This document shows positions 21,165 through 33,796 of a stretch of DNA of 64,000 nucleotides, piece by piece; the stretch's first letter is position 1, and every line of letters starts with the position of its first letter. The position numbers and the translations under genes are program-made. Origin of the DNA: Leptoclinus maculatus (Eukaryota > Chordata > Actinopteri > Perciformes > Stichaeidae); the NCBI GenBank assembly GCA_032191485.1, contig JAVDOI010000005.1:7332479-7396478 (forward strand). Direction: 5' to 3'. The notes under the pieces are model-generated. The model was given only the letters and a program-made list of their open reading frames with translations. It ran no database searches and was not told the DNA's origin.

Positions 21165-21990
21165 TCACCAAAAACAAACTGGATCCGGTTTTAAAAGTGT
21201 AACAAGTATTTTAATATCAAATGCAAACTGAATTAACTATCAATAGTAAATGCTCTCGAGAACAGAGATCACACACTTTCACTCTCTCAGGTCTCACATT
21301 TAAGGAGGTTCTGTGAAGCGATCATGTGGGGTCTGGTCTCTGTTCCCTCAAACAAAGCTTTTATACTGCAGAAAAGACTGGGGGGTCAGATCGTCATAAA
21401 AACTGCAGGTGAGCCAATCGGTGTTTTACTTATACATTGATCATCTTGGCTAATGTCTTGAGCCAATCAATGTCTGGCTTATTTATAACCACATGGCCAC
21501 AAGTCGACTCCTTCTCTCTCCTGCTTCTGTCCTCCTGGAGCCATCACAGCTGGAGACATCCTTTGTAGTCATCACCCTGGCATTGTCTTCTCCGCATTCC
21601 TGCTGCTTTTATGGTCTCACTGTCTCCCTGTCTCCTACGCTTCTACTTCATGCCTCATGAAGATGTTCCTAAATCACTAAGATATTCCCTAAATCTGACC
21701 CTATCTGACCTTTAATACTTCTTCTCTTACAGTGTTTAATACTTCAGTGTTTAATACTTTTATGGCTTATACATATGGCTTAATACATTCAATGTGTCAA
21801 TATACTGTAACCTCCTGTAAACATAATACATTTCATAGATAAATATATTGCAACTCTTTAACCCATGGTAACATTCTTATTATTTTGACACTTCTATTCA
21901 CCACAAGAGGTGCTAATAATCATACTAAACTAATTCTAATACTAAAATCCTACTAATACTATTTTCAATACTGAAATCCTTCACACTGTT
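21165..21990 (-). mobile_element. LTR-like dispersed repeat, copy 2
   Basis: On the minus strand it starts near TGTGAAGGATTTCAGTATTG and contains the shared CACCTCTTGTGGTGAATAG word of the family. A TATA box (GCAGTATAAAAGCTTTG, minus, at about 21,355-21,372) and an ATTAAA signal (near 21,212, minus) lie in LTR order. It is related to 11.44-12.11 and 40.07-40.37 kb but more diverged. No internal retroviral or Gypsy coding region is recognised nearby. Likely a solo LTR. Confidence 0.55.
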
Positions 21991-22379
21991 ATATAACACT
22001 GTTGAATATAGAGAGTGACCTCCATATAACAAAAGTATGTGTAAAATGTACATTGTTCATCTTTTGCTGGGATGTGTCTGGTTGACCTGTTGTCGGCAGT
22101 ATTATGAAAGGAGACCAGTGGATCAGAACTAACAGAAAACCAGCGAGGTAACATTTATGAAAATAGCTAGAAAGTTACCCAAACCAAAGTGGATAGTGGC
22201 TGTAACACTGCAGCTTGTAATCACAAACCTATCTCCTTACTTAAACTCTATTCAAGATCAAAATATTTAATATTCAAATAATCAACCGTCATATTCTACA
22301 CAGTGTTAGGCGAAAGAGGGGCTAAAGCTGATTGGTAGAGCCATTAGAACACAATAACGTTAGCTACCAACAACTACAG
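21991..22379. other. unassigned spacer
   Basis: Mixed, mildly AT-rich DNA leading to the hAT insertion. No gene recognised. Confidence 0.4.
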
Positions 22380-22387
22380 CTGAGCAC

Positions 22388-23288
22388 TAGGGTTGTCACG
22401 ATACCAAAATTATGACTTCGATACGATACCTGCCATAATATCATGATACCCGATACTTACGATACGATACCAGAATTCGATACAATACCACAAATACGAT
22501 ATGATACCACAAATACGATACGATACTGGTATATTTATCTATAATAGTAATAAATAAAACATCTGCATGGTTCCCTTTTTTACCAGCTTGTTCCTGCCCA
22601 GCTTTTTGAACACTTATCTAAAAATAAAAAGAATTAGCTCAAGATCCACCCTCAGGCTCCACCAGCATGTAGCCATTTTGCATCAATTGTGTTTCATTTA
22701 GTACACTTTTGTGTGCATTGTGACCTCATGATCATATAGGCTTGTCGTCAAACTAGGATAAGGCTACTCATGTTAGGCTGTATATGGGTGAGCTTGGTTC
22801 ATGTTTATAATCACATTTGCTTAACTGTCGTTCTTTGAACTCTTTGAACTCTTCGGGGTGTCTGTCTGAAAGGTGCTTTGCCATGTTTGACGTGTTGCCT
22901 CTCTTGGTCTGTGTGGCTTTGAAACAAGTTTTGCAGACGGGTCTCTGTATGTCAGTGGGCTTTCCTTCACTGTCTGCAATGTAGCCAAAGTACTTCCAGA
23001 TTTCACTTCTGGCATCTTTTTTTCCAACAAGCCGAGGACGGTCGACAAAAGCTCCTGCACTTGATGCCATGTCTCCCCTGGGATCACTCGCTGTGAGTGA
23101 GCGCTGGGTAGCCCCGCCCCCTTACAGTCAATGCGTGCAGGCAGCATGACAGGGAGCGGAACAGTGAGTGCGCTCTGATCGCGCGCTATTTTAATGAAGT
23201 ATCGATACTAAAAATATGCAAAATCGTATCGTTTTCAACGTACGGGTACCGCGGTACCTTTTTAGTATCGATACACTGTGCAACATTA
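22388..23288 (-). mobile_element. hAT transposon with perfect 8-bp target duplication
   Basis: CTGAGCAC lies at 22,380-22,387 and again at 23,289-23,296. The ends are TAGGGTTGTC on the left and, read inward from the right, TAATGTTGCA. Subterminal arrays of CGATAC (ATACGATACC on the left, GTATCGATAC on the right) fill both flanks. The only coding part is a BED-finger exon on the minus strand. At 901 bp it is a non-autonomous copy. Confidence 0.9.
22768..23070 (-). CDS. BED zinc-finger fragment of hAT transposase (ZBED-like)
   Basis: A 100-codon minus ORF. It opens with MASSAGAFVDRPRLVGKKDA, then SEIWKYFGYIADSEGKPTD, and a BED finger: RPVCKTCFKATQTKRGNTSN with MAKHLSDRHPEEF, i.e. C-x2-C, then H-x4-H. 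The aromatic SEIWKYFG residues are typical just before the finger. The frame continues a little past it and stops. The catalytic core of the transposase is missing. The protein alone could bind DNA, but there is no independent sign that it is used. Confidence 0.75.
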   Translation of the reverse strand: MASSAGAFVDRPRLVGKKDARSEIWKYFGYIADSEGKPTDIQRPVCKTCFKATQTKRGNTSNMAKHLSDRHPEEFKEFKERQLSKCDYKHEPSSPIYSLT

Positions 23289-23296
23289 CTGAGCAC

Positions 23297-24689
23297 ATGA
23301 ACCCAGCTAACGTTAGCTACCTTGGTTGTTTTAAACATTACACATCCACAAATAATAAATCATACTTACAGGTTGTCCTGAACTGCCATTGTCTTTCAGA
23401 AGTAAGCGTAAAAAATCCAGCCGTGAACTTTGTCCAGTTTTGAAAGTTGTCCTCGGTAAAATGCAATAAAAAATGAAGTTTAGCCACTTGTCCTTCAAGT
23501 CATCTTCCTTTGGTGGTCCATACAAAGAACATTTCCACTAGCAGAGCAGAACACACCGTCTCCTTGACATGATGGCCACAAACCAAACTCTTCAGACTGA
23601 GCTCCAGCTCCCGTCTCTCTCGTTTTGTTTGATGGTGTGCCAAACTAGCCGGTAGGAGGTATACAAATGTTTTACATAGTGACTCACTAGGTTACGGAAG
23701 TAAAGACAGAATTCAATCGAGCCGTTTCAGGCAGCTCAGGAGCAGTGTTTCTGAGGGTGTGTAGCAAGTGTGAAACACCAACCGTAACCCCCTTTAGTCG
23801 TGGACTTCAGGCTTTACAACTCTATGGACCTTTTACATGACCAAAAATATATTTAACACACTAAAGTATAGGGAAAAAGACGAAAGGCATAATAGGGCCT
23901 CTTTAAGAGTAGGCTTAATACTTTCCTCTTTGATAAAGCTTACAGTTAGGGCTGGCTCAGGTTTGCCTTACACCACCCCTAAATATGCTGCTATAGGCCT
24001 ACACTGTTGGGGGACTTCTGATGGATACACTGAGCTACGCTCTCTCCTCCTCTCCATCTGTATGCATTCATGTACCATTAATGCAAATTACTAACTTGAC
24101 TTCTTCCACGGAATCTTTGTGGTTTCTCGCCTCGCAGGTTTTATCAATTATATAAACTGCTGCTGTTATTATTGGCAGTCATATTTTTTCTAGTGTATTG
24201 CCTGCTATTATTAGTGCTGACCTTGTTGTCTTTACTAGCAGTTGTTGTGCAGTTAAAGTCTGCATTATTGCGGAGGAAGCAGCTAGTATTGGAGCGATTA
24301 GCGAACGGCGTGTCCAACTTCTGAAGTCACAGTTTGCGGCTTTGAGGAGGACGACGGACACAAAACGGAGGACTTGCCTTTTCTTATTAATGCTTATTTT
24401 GTTCCGCACAACTATTGTGAAGTCTACACATAAACTGTAAAGGAACAAAAGCATTAATTGTTATCCAGTACGACAGAGACTTCAGCCACCAGCAGAGCTA
24501 CGAGTGAGAACAGACAACAACACAACCGAGAGGGACCCAGTTGACCACATTTATTGACCCATAATCTAGTAAACTATTATGTGTAAGTGTTAATTTTAAA
24601 ATAAATTTGATCTGAGAGAGAGAGCAAGATCCGCAGCACTGTAACTAAGTCTGAAAAATAAAACTTGTCTGTTTGAGTTTATAGAGGAA
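23297..24689. other. no clear gene; MITE-like end at 23.9 kb
   Basis: GCATAATAGGGCCTCTTTAA at 23,888-23,907 looks like the right end of a common fish MITE, but I see no matching left end nearby. 24,140-24,440 has a leucine-rich open frame without a recognisable family. 24,450-24,690 is AT-rich. Confidence 0.4.
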
Positions 24690-24975
24690 GATTTTAGAAT
24701 AATATCTTAAGTATCAATCACGACCGTTCATTATTTAAGACTACTATATTACTCTGTCGTATTTTTTTAACTAAGCAACCAATCTACTTCCTGTTTACAC
24801 CGGCAACCACATGCCCAGTGTATGTGAATAGTCACGTGATATTCCTTTTCAGGCTTGCTAGTATGGGCGGAGATAATTTCAAAAACGATGCTGAAACGCC
24901 CGTGTGGACGGAGATCGTTTTTTGTTTTAAAACTCAGTTTTTAAACGAAACCGTATTAGTGTGGATGTAGCCTGA
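24690..24975 (-). repeat. dispersed MITE-like block B, copy 2 (inverted)
   Basis: Ends TTAGTGTGGATGTAGCCTGA. It matches 17,275-17,485 as a reverse complement (TAAGCAACCAATCTACTTCC and AGTCACGTGATATTC). It lies directly against block A copy 2. Confidence 0.7.
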
Positions 24976-24978
24976 ATA

Positions 24979-25118
24979 TCTCCAGTGCAAACAATAAAGA
25001 AAAAGTGCAAAAGTTACCATTACAGCCTGTCACACATCTTAAACACCCTGCTCCATCTCCCTCCATCTCTCCTCCTGGGAGTCGAGAACCAGAAAATGTG
25101 CCAAAAGCTACAGAATAA
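24979..25118 (+). repeat. duplicated block A, copy 2
   Basis: Matches 13,925-14,066 in the same orientation. It begins right at the end of block B, so B may have inserted at its left edge. Confidence 0.75.
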
Positions 25119-28100
25119 ATAACAGAGATGGAGAGGGGGTCGCTTCAAATGAATGCTAATTCTACTAACACCCCCCATCACCACCACGACTCACCACTGC
25201 TCCCCACCACCAACAACTTTGTTCACATATTGATGCATTCTGCAATCAACTTCAATGGCACAAGCCATCTTGTGGGAAGAGAGAGGACGATCAAGCCAGG
25301 GAATGGTGGGAGAAGGAGAGAGCAAGAAAGTCAGATAAAGATGGGGAAAGTGAAATTGGGGTCCCAGATTATTTCTTCACTTGAGCCCAACTACTGCTTT
25401 CATTAGCCCCCCCATTAATTAGCCTCCTTCAGCTCATTTGCAAGTCAATGGCTGTGGCTGTAGGACCGGCGGCTTTGAGCCACAGCGCCCCTGTGATCTC
25501 TGGGTCCTCCAGCCCCTCCACCCCTCACACACTGGATGCAAGCCTTTCTGACAATTAGTACAAAAGAGATTCATGCTCCGTATAGCCAATACATTATTCA
25601 TATTTTCTCCTCACTTAAATAAATCATAATGTTCTTGCGGGTTTTACTTAAACAACATGCTTTCTCTTCCGCTCTCTCCAAGCTACAACCCACTCTCTGA
25701 GCTACCATCTAAATTAAATTGATTTGCAATGACCTTGCCCCATATTTGGGTCACTTCCTCAACAGCGAGAGACAGCCGAATCCCCCCTATTCCTCTTAGA
25801 AATGATCATCATGGGTCTGAGAAAAGAGGACAGTTTGTCCGCCCGCTCATGTCAAAAAGGACAAATCAGACCCCACGCCTTTAACTTTTAAGAATTCCAC
25901 AGTTTCCGATTCATCGAAACAGCATCCCACTTTTATTATGCAGTCGGTTTTGATACGTATGAATAATCAGCCTTTTTCTACCCCACAGACACTTGGGTTG
26001 AAAGTCTTCCTGAGTTTTGACTGCTCCCTGAGAATGTGAGCCGAGGCTTCGTCTGGAGGATTGCGGGCCTCAATGCCTCTTATGTCCTCTGCACTGATCT
26101 GTTACCAGTGTTGTGCTGAACCAGAGCAGTCTGGGCAGAGCAGAGCAGCTGTCTCAATGATTTAGCAGCCCTTTGTACTATTATTCATCTGATTGGAGGG
26201 AGTCAGTGTCCAGCTGAGGGCCTGCATCTTTTATGACCACTTGCAGTCCATTCAGACAAAGGTACCTCCATGGAATACTTTCAGGACCCGCGGCATATGT
26301 ATATTGATGTATAGCTGCAAATTGAATTTGAACATCTTTATTTCATTGTAAAAAGAAGGAGACTTGCTATGCTAAGATGTGATTTTTTCGGTTACCTCTT
26401 AAATTGTCTGTCTTGCTTTTTCTCTCTTGTTGACGTTGATATCATTGGACAGGTGCTGTCATATTTCCTGCTGCACTTGTCATGTTAGTTAATCCATCAA
26501 TGCCTGTCCGACAGCTGTCTGTTTTAGCTGTAAACTCAGCCGCTCATTTGGAAAGTTACACAGTGCGCTTCAAGGTACATAATCCTCCACTTTCTCCCTC
26601 AAAAGTTCCTCAGCCTCACTTTGGCTGTTGTGTACTTTAGTGTTTTACGCCAGCATCGCGGGACCCGGGAGATCTGAGGCTTCACATAGCTAGCCTGTCA
26701 CTTGAGACTGGGTAGAAACAGGTAGTGCAATTAGCCAGCAGAGAACATGTTTATCTGTCAGCCCAAAGAGAGGACGGGATGGCTTTGAGGAGGAGGGGTG
26801 GGTGGATTGCACTGCCCCTTTTAACTGTGTACAGGCTATTAGACTATTTCACAGAACTAATTTTCAGATACAAAAAGGGGAACACCGTTGCTTCCATTGC
26901 CCCCCCCCCCTCCAATTAGGAGAAGAATCCCCCTTCTTCAGCATTTATTACACCTATTCAGTATTCTGGATGCTGCTATCAGTTTCCCATAACTAGGCTG
27001 CACAAAGAGCAAACGCTCCATTTGGTGTGATTTGTTGCCCCGCTTGACCACTTCTTTGTCTCGGCCGGGCTGGCTAAGCGCTGTGGAATGGGCCACCCCT
27101 GCTGTTTTATCAAGTCTGCTGAATCCGTAATGAAATAAGTGAGGGTGACAGTGACAGTGGAGGGAGGGGAAGTGGAGATAAGAGCAACAGACCGCCTTAT
27201 TTGAATCATTTAAGCAAGATGCAATTATGACTGCACCCAGCACTGAGGAAACAGCCCATTTTAAAGACAACACAAATCAATGAGCACAGCGATGGTGATG
27301 TGTTTGACAGAAATGCCTGTTAGTGGTATACGACTGCTCTCGAGGATCATTACACACCCTGTAGACAATATATTATCACCGAAGGAGAGGAATGAAAACA
27401 GAGCAGTGGGAGGCAAGGAGGGGCCACTGGGCCATCTGTATTATGGCTTTGGACGGCCATTCGGATATGGAAAATGACACTTACTTTTCACATCTTTCAA
27501 GTACTCTCATATGCTTTTGCCACTTTTGTATGCTTAAGAAATAACTGCAACTGAGTGGATTTCTTCAAGGTACTCATAGTATAATTAATAATAATAATAA
27601 TATAATATAATATCACAATCTGATAATAATCAGATTAGATCTCTGAAACCATCAGCTATCTGTCTGACAATGTATAAGCCTCTGGGGACAAGGGTCTGTA
27701 TTTCTGGGTTTCCGGTGTAGCCGGCGGATATCTGGTCCAAAACAACGTTTTCCCTGCGCTGCTCATTGGTTACAGTACGATTAGAAATTTGAGATGCAAG
27801 GGAGTTTGCAAGATGATTGTATACCACCGGATTGTTTCACAAGTAGCCAGTTTACAAGCTAATTTTAAACCAATAAATAAATCATTGTCAGCCGTTAGCC
27901 GGTGGGTTCGCAGACTGCATTTCGGCAAATTTGTAACTACTTATTAAAATGTACTACTATATGTATTTAACTGTAGTATACTATCTTACTGGAGGAATGG
28001 TGTTATGCTGCTCTTAACGAATGAGACCATACTTGAGATGATTGGAAGCCTCTTGCCAGCACTACTGTTCAACCACATCAACCACATCAACCATAAAAAT

Positions 28101-28384
28101 GTATAAATGTTACTTCCCTTTCCCTGTTCCAACTCTATAGTGTCTTTGAGTTTATTGAAAAGGATTAACACTACTCCAGTCTCATGGCACGAAGAGTAAA
28201 ATCCACTCCACAGGCTGCCAGTTTACAGTCTGTTGTTGTATTTTCATGGTAATTATACAAATGTTTTAAAAACACGTTAAAGGGGCACTCCAACAATTGA
28301 ATATGTCAAAGTCAATTGACTTGTTATGGGGAGTACTACAAAGCCAATGAAAACAGTTGAATAATGACTTCTTAAACTTCATTA
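25119..28384. other. unique-looking non-coding DNA
   Basis: Balanced composition, few repeats, no RT or transposase motifs. Small ORFs (for example 26,725-26,919 and 26,938-27,273) have no known domain or splice context. There is a short TAATAATA tract at about 27,582-27,612 and a run of C at 26,901-26,910. Such stretches in fish often hold conserved regulatory elements, but that cannot be judged from one sequence. Confidence 0.4.
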
Positions 28385-28386
28385 TA

Positions 28387-28578
28387 ATCATCATTATATA
28401 CATATGAAATGTAACCGCTGCATTTAACCCATCCCTAGCATGTTGAAAGCAGTGGGGAGCGATTAGGGGGGGTTCTGTGTCTTGCTCAGGGGCACAGGAT
28501 TAGCAGCCAAGGATTGAACTTCCAACCTTGCGGTTACGAGACTACCCTCTCTACCCCGTGAGCCACGGCCGCCCTCTG
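28387..28578 (-). mobile_element. tRNA-derived SINE copy
   Basis: On the minus strand it begins GGGCGGCCGTGGCTCACGGG with an A-box-like GGCTCACGGGGTAGAG, then a B-box-like GGAAGTTCAATCC. The body has GAGCAAGACACAGAA and GGATGGGTTAAATGCAGCGG, ending near a CATTTCATATG stretch. Same class as the 3.2 and 16.85 kb copies but with a different body. Confidence 0.7.
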
Positions 28579-31500
28579 TGATGCTGAAGGAGCCTTCTAA
28601 AGTCTGATTAAATAACCCTTGATGGTGTCATCAAGGTTATTTCATCTTGGACTTGGAGACTAAGAACTTTAAATATAAAGCCTGCGTTCCAAAATCGGGG
28701 CTGTGGTTTGAAAGACATGGGTGTTTACAAGGCAGGGAGGGATCAATGAAAGACGTTGTCAAGTTGCATCATGGGAAATGAAGGGTCCAGCGTTTGAGCC
28801 ATACTACGGCGTAAAAGTCAGACTATCTAAGCCTCAGCTGCTTCCATTCGGACCTATCTTTTTTGTGTTTTGTCCGTCTGTCATAAGTCCCCCAGTATGG
28901 GAGTGAATATAACATTTCCAACCCTTCACACAAACATACTGCATAAGGATGGGAGTATTCTGCCACTAGAACCTCTTTTGTGAAATTTACCAAAATAATT
29001 TGAAGGGTTCATTTTATTTGGTTTAATCCATACAGAAAGTCCTCATGAGTAATGAGATGGAAAGAAGAGATGGAAAATGAAATAAGGTTGCCTACTATGT
29101 TCGTTTTGCAGGATTTAGGCTTTTCCAGTTAGTCTTCACATTAGATGAGCTCTAGTATCAGCCAAGCCCAGTGTTAGATATAACTTTGACTGAGCCTGGC
29201 ACCTCTGGGACATGCATGTCAAGCACCAGTGCTTTCCCCCTTTCATTCTCTCTTTGTGTTTCTCTCTCTCTCTTTCTCCCTCCCTCTCTCTCTCTCGCTC
29301 TGCCTGAGGATGAGGCCATCTGGTGTATGTTGGTGGAGCCAGGCATGCTAACTGGAGTTGGTGCGGACCAGGCCAGTCTGTGTACTGGAACAGAACTCAC
29401 TTTGTATATTGCCTTGTTTTGGCCACAGTGCCTCGTTGATCCCCCTCAGCAGAACATTTTACATTTGGAACACTCCTCATTTACACTTGTACAGACGAGC
29501 TGCACAGCGGCCGAGGAGAGGCATCATGAATAAAATTATCATATCTAAATATCAGCGGTGAAATGATTGGTGTCTGTGAGTGTGTCAGCCTCCTTCTCTT
29601 GCGGAGGGGGAAGAGGAGGAGGTAGACGCTGGGGATAGAGAAGCAACTGTGAGAACTTGTCAGAGGAAATTAGAGTGGGTTTCTGGACCATGGACTCACT
29701 GTCTGGAAAACAAGAATCACAGGAGACCTCCAGACTTTTGTCTAGCTGTGTGAAAAAGGAAAAGAATCTCTCTACTCCATCAGTTTTTGGCTCATTTTTC
29801 CCACCTCCAGTGATGTCCAGTCAGTAAAGCTTGCAACTGTCAAGTCAACATCGGGGTTACCTGCCTGTGGCATGCCTCCTAAAGTTAGAGCTCAATATAT
29901 GGATGGATTGAAGTTAAGCCCTCTGTCCTGTCTATTTCCAGGGCAAGCCTTCTCTGTACCTGATGCCCCCGCCTCCGTGACTCTCTATGGAGGACCATCG
30001 CTGGCCATTGGAGCTTCATGCAGGTCCACCCCTCATCTATCAGTGACACTACTGGCTGACAGAGCACTTATTCATGCTCACTCATGAATATTCAATTTAC
30101 TCCTTCTTCAAGGGTACAAAAGACATATCTATACACAGGAGAGAAGAGAGGCATCTCTTTCTCTGTTCGCTCTCTTCTTGTATCTTGCCTCATCTCTCTT
30201 TTCCCTCCTCCTCTTCTTCTGCCAACCTCTTTATACATGTACAACCTAAACATCGGCAGCAATATGCATGCCTTAATTTCATGCGCATGTTTCATTAGAG
30301 GTGTCGACCAGGAGACAATTTTTCCCTGACACTTTGAGCAAGCCAACACAATCCTGCACCGTTTGCGCGAAAGAAAAATCCCATTTGTCCTTTGTCAGCA
30401 CAAACACTTTAATTTGAGGCTTTCACTCCTGAGTAAGCAGCAGATCTCCTCAGAAGCCTGGAGAGACACAGGAAACGCATGTGGGTCCTTCAATCTCTCC
30501 CTCATCAGCAGAGGCACACTTCATTTCGCATGGCCTCCATGTTTGTATCAGTCAGCGGGGGCATGCATAAGTCAGAAGGAGAGGGAAAGTGCAGGTGTGT
30601 CAGCATATAAATAGCCGACACGATCAGTGGTCACAGTGTTTTTGTGAAGTCTTAAAATGCTGCCTTATGCAGAAGAGTTTACCGTATATTTGATTGCAGT
30701 GTGAAACAGTCACAAACATGAGCTCAACATAGCATTTACATTGTGATTTCAGCTTCAAGGAGTACTTCACCCTTAACATGACCATTTGTATATTAATTAT
30801 TCACCGCCTGTTGCCTTGAATTCTTGAAGAAAACCTGCTGCCTCCAAAGTGAGCGTAGAATCCCGAAACAGAGTAAATCCTTGAATTGAAGTAAATGGTA
30901 TATTAACAGCAAAACTTTATCAAAAATCTGTTTACAAACTGTCATACACCTCATGCTGTATAATCCAAGTCTCATTTATCCAGTCATATGCTCAGTACTT
31001 CCCAAACACATGCATCTTTGCTAAAACCTTACTATTTAAAAAACGTCTGCCTTTACCATCTCATGTGCCTTGTTTTATGTTTTAATCAATTCATCAACGA
31101 TTTACACCATTTTTGGATTCTCCTTTCCCAATGGAGGCATGCGAGAAAAACGATATTTTCTTCAAGAATTCAAGGTAACACAGAATGAGTAACACTGCAG
31201 GAATGAGTCCCAAAACCTGGAATGAGTCAGCATTTTTGCACTATTGGTTCCCTTGTTTTAAAGTCAATTTAAACGTGTTGTTCTACGACAAGTGGCTAAA
31301 TGAGACTACTAAACGTCATCACTAGAACACTTGTCTGCCTTTAGCTTAGTGGCGATGTTAAGTCATGTGACAGTGGTATAGTTGCTTTATAGCCTAATGT
31401 TAGCTTTTTATTTCTGGTGATTGCATCCACGCTTCAAAAATGCTAAAAGTGGAATTAATTTGTGAAGATTGTCTAGCTGAACAAAACATGTAAGTATCAT

Positions 31501-32755
31501 AGACAGTTCTTTGCCACAGACATTATTTTCTGCAATAACCCCCCTTTCTGACATTGTAATCGAAAGATGGACAATCCAGCAATAACACACTTGCCCATAT
31601 GCAAAGGTGTGAAAGTAGACTGTTAGCATGTCTCTCTATAGCTCTCTTCTTCATCCTTCACACAGCTGTGCCTCTGTTTACTTACTAAGTGTTCAGTGAG
31701 TTCACTGTGAATGCCTTTGATGAGTGACTGTATGACAGTGTGCACCGCTATCCCCATTTGTGGAATTACTGTCATTGAGACGGCAAGCTTTCTTGGAAGG
31801 AGATCAGGGAGGCAGTGAGATGCAGCAAGAGGAGGCTCTGACAGCAGTGTTTTGGGTGACCATTTAGAAAAGGTTAAACAATTTTGTCTTCAGACATGGT
31901 GGGCTGACACTCAACCTAAGTCATTTGAAGCACACTGAAGTTCTCCTGGATAAGGCTGTCAGTTATGCATTTATTCCTTTTTTTACTCTATTTTTAATTT
32001 GTGACCACTTGATATGGAGTCCTGGCTGGCAATGAGTAGAAGAAACCCTGGTATGTGATAACAATATGGGGTGTGGTGACACAGACAGACAGACAGGCTG
32101 CTACTCACACCATCAGAGAATTCAGGTATCCCATTACTCGGGCTGCCTCGTTCAAAGTCGACATTTCAGAAGTATTTCAAAGCTGTGTCATTCCTAAGGT
32201 TGCTGTCTATACAAATTCCATTGCATGGAGGTGACACTTGAAACACATCTTTAGTCCTCTGTCCAAAGAGATAAAGCCAGTTATCATACATTTGCTGTAC
32301 ATTTGGTACACAACGTGGTTTGTTTATAGCCAATCAATCTCTGGCATTAGATGGTTTGGCACTAGCCTCTAAATTAACTTGTTGATCAGATAGATAAATA
32401 CATCCCTATTTAGGGGCCACTTCCTTCCGATCCTGCTGTCAACAGTCCAAATTGTGTGGCCATTGGGACGACTCAGCTGATCTTGCACATCCTTACCAAA
32501 AGAAAATTCACCATGCCATCATCACAAGTTCTCACCTCCAGCCTCTAAGACACTGTTGACTAAACGGTACACTGACTGTATCCGTCAGCTACAAACAATT
32601 GGCTGCATTTCTTTGAGCCTTTAGAGTGATACAGCCTTTAACCTGTAGTAAAGACTAACCTCACCATATCTTAAGTAAATCTCCAAAGCAGCGTAAACAG
32701 GGTAATTAGCTTGTTTTTCACTGTATTCAATGGAGAGTACAGCAGATCAGTGGTT
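28579..32755. other. unique-looking non-coding DNA
   Basis: No gene recognised. Contains a pyrimidine-rich low-complexity stretch at about 29,243-29,302 (TCTC runs). ORFs of 60-120 codons here (for example 29,171-29,533, partly coded by that tract) lack domains. Confidence 0.4.
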
Positions 32756-32759
32756 ACCA

Positions 32760-33165
32760 CTACCATGGGCGGATTATGAGACAATGGGCCCCTGGGCACA
32801 GTCATGTAAAAGGGCCCACCACCTCTCCTACATAGGAGCAAGGCACACATAGTTTTTGTTGTTCTTCTGTGTTTCTTTGTGGTCATTTTGTGTCCTTTTG
32901 CAGATGCTTTGTGTCTCATTTTGTCTCTCTTTGCAGTTAATTTGTGTCTCTTTGTGTTTTTTTTGCCCCTTTTCCAAGTCATTGTGAGTCTCTTTGTAGT
33001 CTCCTGTGTCGCTTTGCAGCTGTTTTACATCTCTTTGTAGTTGTTTGGGTCCCTTTATAGTCTTTTTGTCTCATTGTTGTCGTTTTATGTTTCTTTGTGG
33101 TCATTATGTGTCTCATACTGGTTTGTAGGTATCTCTTTGAGTGACATTTTGGAGGTTATGGCCAG
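32760..33165. repeat. degenerate minisatellite, unit like TTTGTGTCTCTTTGTAGTC
   Basis: From about 32,850 to 33,145 words such as TTTGTGTCTCTTTG, TTTGTGGTCATTTTGTG and CTCTTTGTAGT recur about every 20-40 bp. It starts after CCATGGGCGGATTATGAGAC and GGGCCCCTGGGCAC, a combination common in fish repeat DNA, and ends at a run of nine G. Confidence 0.7.
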
Positions 33166-33644
33166 GGGGGGGGGGATCAATCCATGAGCTCTACCGGGTT
33201 TAAACCTGCTGGTTAAATTCAGATACATGTGCAGTTTGTAAATGTTTTATCCCTGCGTCCGACTGACCTGCCCAGGCAGCACAGTATCAATAATTGCCAT
33301 ACTGGAATTTGCAGTCCACTATTTACAATCATTTGAGACCAATGCCAACATTCAAGTCAATGCAAGCAGTAGTGCACCCTTCATGTACTGGAGTGAGATT
33401 GAAATTAAGGGTGTAAAGAGTGAGGGTGCAGGGCATCCAACCTTCATGCCCGAATCAGAGATGGTGTCCAGTCAGAGACTAGCAATAGTTGCTGTTTTAT
33501 ATAAATATCGTTAACATAAATCATTTCTAAAAACATTGTCGCTGACTTTTAATAATGCTCTGCATTAATCCAATATCCAATATCAATGATCTGGTCTGAC
33601 AATAGGGTGGGCATAGTCTGCTTTCTGTCCAGTGTCTTTTCATA
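33166..33644. other. no recognisable gene
   Basis: Mixed sequence. A 90-codon ORF (33,242-33,514) has no domain I can name. Confidence 0.4.
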
Positions 33645-33654
33645 TTGTAAGACA

Positions 33655-33796
33655 GATATGGATGCATGGATGGTTGGATGGATGGTTGGTTGGTTGCATG
33701 GTTGGATGGATGGATAGATGGATGGTTGGATGGATGGATAGATAGATGGATGGTTGGTTGGATGGATGGATAGATGGATAGATGGAAGGATGGATA
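33655..33796. repeat. (GGAT)n / (GGTT)n tetranucleotide tract
   Basis: GATGGATGGTTGG-type units with GATA interruptions over about 140 bp. The minus ORF made of His-Pro-Ser-Ile repeats is a by-product. Confidence 0.9.

Noticed and set aside
29171..29533. 120-codon plus ORF
   Set aside because: Partly coded by a TC-rich low-complexity tract; no known domain.
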